This document shows positions 60,603 through 64,000 of a DNA stretch of 64,000 bases, in pieces (the stretch's first letter is position 1; every line of letters starts with the position of its first letter). Below the pieces are notes generated by a model. The model made no database searches. It was not told the DNA's origin and worked only from the letters and a program-made list of their open reading frames with translations. This stretch comes from Lachnospiraceae bacterium (GTDB taxonomy: Bacteria > Bacillota > Clostridia > Lachnospirales > Lachnospiraceae), in assembly GCA_030524525.1 (NCBI GenBank), contig JAUNGI010000003.1, positions 1 through 64,000 on the forward strand, read 5' to 3'. The position numbers and the translations under genes are program-made.

Positions 60603-61673
60603 ATGGGGGAACGATATCAAAAGCTGCGCAGACAGTTTGTCGTATGTATGCTTTTTCTTGTCGTGGGAATCGCGGTGGTGGAGGTTCTGTTCTTTTTCTT
60701 GGTACACCGTCGGGAAACCTCGTGGACGACATATTCCGAGCTGTATTTTTGGCTGCCGCTGCTCTTTAACGGCGGCGGCTGGATCGCCTTATATTTTGTT
60801 TTGGATTCTCCCAACATATCCGACCGGTGGAAAAATTTTGCGACGATTTTCTATCTCGGCTTTTTGTGTACCACCGTTTCGGCGGTGCATTTCCGTCAGG
60901 TCCCTGCCGTCGTCGGCTGCTATCATGCGCCGGTCATTTGGTCCGCGATCTATGGAGATGAGAAGCTCAGCCGCTGGACCCATGCGATATCGCAGATCGC
61001 GCTGGCGATTCTCTGCGCATTTTATTCTTGGCTGAACGGCGGAATGGGGAACAATGAGATCGGCATTGTGGCGATCATGTTTACGCTTGTCATTTCCCGG
61101 CTGCTTGCCACGATGCTGATGCGCTTCGTCCGAGAAAAGGACGAAATGATCCAGCTGCATGAGCAGGACAACGAATCGCTCGGCAAGCGGCTGATGCGGG
61201 AGCCCATGACCGGGCTTTACAACCATTCGGCGTTTTATTCGCTGCTGGAAAAGAAGATTCGGGAACGGGGCGACGCGCCGCTGTCGCTTGCCATTGTCGA
61301 TATCGACAATTTTAAGTCGGTCAACGATACATATGGGCATGAGAACGGAGACAAGGTGATCCTATATCTGGCGGAGCTTCTGAAAAAGCATTGCGGCGAG
61401 CGGTTTTTTCCGTGTCGATACGGCGGAGAGGAATTTGCCGTGATCTTTCCGGGCTTAAAGGGCAAGGAAGCCCGGGGGGTAATGGAGGAGATCTTGGCGG
61501 AGTTCCGGACAAAGGAGTTCGAGTGGAATTCCGGCTCCGGCATTACGTTCAGCTGCGGAGTTTTTCAGCATAACGAGGTGAATATGACGGCGACGGAGCT
61601 GTTCCAGATTGCCGATCAGATGCTCTATAAAGCAAAGCAGGGCGGGAAAAATTGCTGCGTCAGCGGACTGTAG
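60603..61673 (+). CDS. Membrane diguanylate cyclase (GGDEF)
   Basis: 356 residues. About five or six membrane segments (residues 10-190), then a GGDEF domain with DIDNFKSVNDTYGHENGDKV and the signature RYGGEEFAV, which is an active form. It should make c-di-GMP from GTP. ATG 60603 was chosen over an ATG at 60597 because AAGGAGG (60589-60595) is one base from the latter. Gap to mgtE is 12 bp. Confidence 0.9.
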   Translation: MGERYQKLRRQFVVCMLFLVVGIAVVEVLFFFLVHRRETSWTTYSELYFWLPLLFNGGGWIALYFVLDSPNISDRWKNFATIFYLGFLCTTVSAVHFRQVPAVVGCYHAPVIWSAIYGDEKLSRWTHAISQIALAILCAFYSWLNGGMGNNEIGIVAIMFTLVISRLLATMLMRFVREKDEMIQLHEQDNESLGKRLMREPMTGLYNHSAFYSLLEKKIRERGDAPLSLAIVDIDNFKSVNDTYGHENGDKVILYLAELLKKHCGERFFPCRYGGEEFAVIFPGLKGKEARGVMEEILAEFRTKEFEWNSGSGITFSCGVFQHNEVNMTATELFQIADQMLYKAKQGGKNCCVSGL

Positions 61674-61716
61674 ACGCATGCGGCTTATGCTGCGGGATGA
61701 AAGGAGAGAAGTTATT

Positions 61717-62286
61717 ATGCGATTGCTTCGAAAAATCAAACTGGATGTGATCTTTATTTCCAGCGTCTATGTGGCGCTTGGCGTATTGATCCTGCTGTGG
61801 CCGGAGCAGACCCAGAGCGTTATGTGCTACCTTCTGGCTCTCTTGCTGCTTGCCGTGGGAATCTGCTTTTCGGTGGATTATCTCCGGAAGGAGGTTCAGG
61901 TGGACGAGCGGAGCTATTCGCTTTCGTTCTCGTTATCTGCGCTGATCGCCGGGATCGTGGCGTTCGTCTATGCGGACGAGATCCTCGAACGCCTGAATTT
62001 TGTCCTGTCGTTTCTTGTGCTGTTCAGCGGCTTTATGAAGCTGCAGAACGCGTGGGACATGAAGAAGCTCAACTATTCGGGAAAGCTCGTGCATCTCGTT
62101 CTCTCGCTGATCTCCATCCTTCTTGGCGGCGTGCTGCTGCTCGGCTGGCTCTCGGAGCTTAACCCGGAGGTTTGGATCGGCGTGGGTCTGATTTACGGCG
62201 GCTTTACCGATCTGATTTCTTCGTTTACGCTTTCCCGTGTGCGAAAGGATGCGGAACGGAGACGGAGGGAAGCGGAAGACAAATAA
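61717..62286 (+). CDS. HdeD/DUF308-family membrane protein
   Basis: 189 residues with about six hydrophobic segments in pairs (VDVIFISSVYVALGVLILLW, VMCYLLALLLLAVGICF, LSALIAGIVAFVYA, FVLSFLVLFSGFMKLQNAWD, VHLVLSLISILLGGVLLLG, IGVGLIYGGFTDLISSFTL). The repeated G-x-L/I-L pattern and GGFTDLISSF match the DUF308 family, of which HdeD is an acid-stress member. The function here is unknown. Start 61717 with AAAGGAGAG upstream. Confidence 0.75.
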   Translation: MRLLRKIKLDVIFISSVYVALGVLILLWPEQTQSVMCYLLALLLLAVGICFSVDYLRKEVQVDERSYSLSFSLSALIAGIVAFVYADEILERLNFVLSFLVLFSGFMKLQNAWDMKKLNYSGKLVHLVLSLISILLGGVLLLGWLSELNPEVWIGVGLIYGGFTDLISSFTLSRVRKDAERRRREAEDK

Positions 62287-62338
62287 AGCCGCAGCGCCTT
62301 TGCCCTTTTGGGACTTTGTGAAATTTTAGTGCATAAGC

Positions 62339-62368
62339 TTTACTTTTCTTACGCCTCTGTGATAGAAT
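62339..62368 (+). promoter_or_regulatory. Promoter of the FKBP-type lipoprotein gene
   Basis: TTTACT (62339-62344), 18-base spacer, TAGAAT (62363-62368), about 39 bases before the ATG at 62407. Moderate match to consensus. Confidence 0.5.
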
Positions 62369-62406
62369 AAGAGACATGTTTGAAAAACTACGATTGGAGA
62401 TTTATC

Positions 62407-63516
62407 ATGAAGCGAATTGGAATATGGTTCTGTTTTTTGGTATTGGCGCTGGCATTGGTTGGATGCGGCGACAAGGAAGATGATGAGATCAACGTGGCGA
62501 CCCCGTCCCCGACGTCTGCGCCCGATTATTATCATGACTGCGGCGGAACGATCACGCTTGGCGAATACAAGGGACTTTCCTATGACGAGCCGAGCTTGGA
62601 AGTGACCGACGAGGAACTTGAGGAGGAGATCAAGGAGATCCTCAAGGATCAGCCGAATTATGAAAAGGACGACAGCCGGGACGAAACCGAGGTAAAGAGC
62701 GGGGACATCTTGAATATCGACTATCTGGGGAAGGTTGACGGCGAGGCATTTTCGGGCGGCACCGCAGAGGGAGCGACGCTTGAGATCGGTTCCAAGTCGT
62801 TTATCGACGGCTTCGAGGACGCGCTGATCGGGAAAAAGGTCGGAGAGACCTGCGATATTGACGTTACGTTTCCGGACCCCTATAAAAACAACACGGATCT
62901 GTCAGGAAAAGCGGCGGTCTTTACGGTTACGATCAATTATGTCTGCAAGGTGAACGAGGAGCTGACCGACGCCTATGTCTCCGACTATACGAGCGACAAG
63001 TATACGACGGTAGCCGATTTCCGCGCGTATCTGAAGGAAAGTATGGAGCAGGAGAAAGAGGACAACGCGGAAAACGAGAAGCTTCTTCAGCTCATCAATC
63101 AGGTCATTGACAACTCCACGATCACGGTGGATCAGGAGGATGTGGATTATTACTATGCCGATGCGATCAGCGTTTACGAGTATTACGCCAGCATGTACGG
63201 TCAGTCGGTAGCCGACTTTGTGGTTATGATGGGGGTAGCGGAGGATTACGAGACCTTCCAAGAAAACATGAAGAAGCAGGCAGAGGAGACGGTAAAGCAG
63301 TATATGGTGCTGGAGGCCATTGTCGAAGCCGAGAAGATGGAGCTTTCGGACGAGGAATACAACGAGGCCGTTAAGGAATATATGGACGGCGTCGGCGCGA
63401 CCGATCAGGCGACCTTTGAGTCCACCTACGGTGTGGATTATATCCGGTACTGCATCCTGACCGATAAGGCGTGGGATATTATTATCTCCAATGCGAAAGC
63501 AACGGCGACCAAATAA
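62407..63516 (+). CDS. Lipoprotein with FKBP and trigger-factor-like domains (peptidyl-prolyl isomerase)
   Basis: 369 residues. Lipobox LALALVGCG (Cys about 20), a Ser/Pro linker, a trigger-factor-like N-terminal turn, an FKBP core (about 95-185: VKSGDILNIDYLGKVDGEAFSGG, SFIDGFEDALIGKKVGETCDIDVTFPDPY) and a long helical C-terminal arm as in trigger factor (DVDYYYADAISVYEYYASMYGQ). It should act as an extracytoplasmic chaperone/foldase anchored to the membrane, comparable in role to PrsA. No trigger-factor ribosome-binding domain is visible. Confidence 0.85.
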   Translation: MKRIGIWFCFLVLALALVGCGDKEDDEINVATPSPTSAPDYYHDCGGTITLGEYKGLSYDEPSLEVTDEELEEEIKEILKDQPNYEKDDSRDETEVKSGDILNIDYLGKVDGEAFSGGTAEGATLEIGSKSFIDGFEDALIGKKVGETCDIDVTFPDPYKNNTDLSGKAAVFTVTINYVCKVNEELTDAYVSDYTSDKYTTVADFRAYLKESMEQEKEDNAENEKLLQLINQVIDNSTITVDQEDVDYYYADAISVYEYYASMYGQSVADFVVMMGVAEDYETFQENMKKQAEETVKQYMVLEAIVEAEKMELSDEEYNEAVKEYMDGVGATDQATFESTYGVDYIRYCILTDKAWDIIISNAKATATK

Positions 63517-63583
63517 GGAAAGAAACGGCAGAGGGCGAAGCTTTTGCTTTGACACAGCCGGGGAAAAACAGACGCATAGGACG

Positions 63584-63612
63584 GCGGCACAGCGTAAGGC
63601 TGTGCCGCTTTT
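63584..63612 (+). terminator. Terminator after the FKBP lipoprotein gene
   Basis: GCGGCACAG (63584-63592) pairs perfectly with CTGTGCCGC (63600-63608), then TTTT. It also precedes the convergent AraC gene end. Confidence 0.85.
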
Positions 63613-63656
63613 GACTTTCGGAAGACAGAAATCACAGAGCGGAGCGCTGCTCTGCG

Positions 63657-64000
63657 TCAGCCGGTGCGGATCCGCTTGAGCTTGTACTGCTTCGGCGTGA
63701 TCCCCTTCCAGCGCTTGAATATTTTGATCAGGTGACTGCAATCGGAGAAGCCGGTCTCCTGACTGATGTAGCTGAGGTCAAAGTCCGTGAACAAAAGCAG
63801 CTCCTCCGCCTTGCAGACCCGCACGAATTCGATATATTCCTTGCAGCTTCTTCCGTAGATCTGCTTGAAGTTTTTTGCAAAATAGGAATAGCTCATATTG
63901 CAGCGGGCGGCAAGGTCTTCCACCAAGAGCGGTTCCTGCGAGTGCTCGTCGATATATTCGGTGATCGAGTCGATCGCGCTTGCGTCCGTCGAGCTGGGGA
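63657..64000 (-). CDS. AraC-family regulator, C-terminal part (5' end outside the window)
   Basis: About 114 residues visible, frame open at the window edge. Two helix-turn-helix motifs: LLVEDLAARCNMSYSYFAKNFKQIYG and DLSYISQETGFSDCSHLIKIFKRWKGITPKQYK, the latter with the AraC signature GF-x-D-xx-x-x-x-x-F-K-x-x-G-x-T-P. Residues before them (TDASAIDSITEYIDEHSQEP) are a linker helix. The sensor domain is not in the window. It may regulate a gene beyond the right edge. Confidence 0.85.
   Translation of the reverse strand, partial: PSSTDASAIDSITEYIDEHSQEPLLVEDLAARCNMSYSYFAKNFKQIYGRSCKEYIEFVRVCKAEELLLFTDFDLSYISQETGFSDCSHLIKIFKRWKGITPKQYKLKRIRTG

Noticed and set aside
1..64000. CRISPR arrays, tRNA/rRNA genes, insertion sequences with intact transposases
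   Set aside because: None could be seen. The only short regularly spaced repeats are the 22-bp-spaced pair at the phage end and the 68-bp tandem units.

Overview
The window looks like a chromosomal segment of a gut-type Clostridia (Bacillota), most likely Lachnospiraceae or a near relative. Supporting this are strong AGGAGG ribosome-binding sites, TTGACA-17-TATAAT style promoters, DUF1846, AsnA, AzlCD, a flotillin, a LysM-GH18 enzyme of the SleL/YaaH type, a bile-salt-hydrolase-family protein and a xylan-type GH30 with an SGNH esterase. The organism call is inference. Three base-composition zones are visible by eye: a prophage of intermediate GC (1 to about 16,077), a GC-rich host backbone, and an AT-rich insert (about 26,565-30,466).

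PROPHAGE, 1-16,077 (+ strand). This is the right half of a Mu-like transposable prophage with a contractile tail. Gene order follows phage Mu: end of the major head gene, gp36-like, gpG-like, tail terminator, sheath, tube, tail assembly chaperone with a -1 frameshift at A AAA AAG (4336-4342), tape measure, baseplate hub and spike, gp46, gp47 and gp48 equivalents, and a fibre protein. It ends in a complete diversity-generating retroelement (DGR): C-type-lectin-like target protein (12641-13564) with variable repeat VR (13453-13557), a 10-bp hairpin just after it, an Avd-type accessory protein (13616-14212), template repeat TR (14256-14360), a YMDD reverse transcriptase (14519-15730) and a small overlapping coiled-coil ORF (15690-15941). 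All nine VR/TR differences in the 95-bp core fall on TR adenines. The right phage end carries two 22-bp-spaced repeats of the MuA-site kind, and the junction truncates a secreted host protein gene.

HOST, 16.1-26.6 kb: FAD/Rieske oxidoreductase, PAS-GGDEF-EAL protein, MFS transporter, flotillin, LysM-GH18, Ntn hydrolase, aroA. INSERT, 26.6-30.5 kb: two-component system (the kinase start is shifted out of frame by a seven-A tract), VTT/TVP38 membrane protein, CDP-alcohol phosphatidyltransferase and GNAT enzyme, bounded by a 29-bp direct repeat of the aroA 3' end. It is followed by a chain of palindromes.

HOST, 30.9-64 kb: a radical-SAM plus YhhQ pair likely for queuosine-precursor salvage, trmO, an AraC regulator, an ABC-2 exporter, a heterodimeric ABC exporter, carA and an in-frame carB-dapF fusion, deoC-deoD, a DUF5685/J-protein group, trpS, an HD-GYP protein, DUF1846, asnA, azlCD, a divergent GH30/esterase pair, mgtE, a GGDEF cyclase, an HdeD-like protein, an FKBP/trigger-factor-like lipoprotein and the end of another AraC regulator. 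No tRNA, rRNA, CRISPR array or integrase gene was seen.
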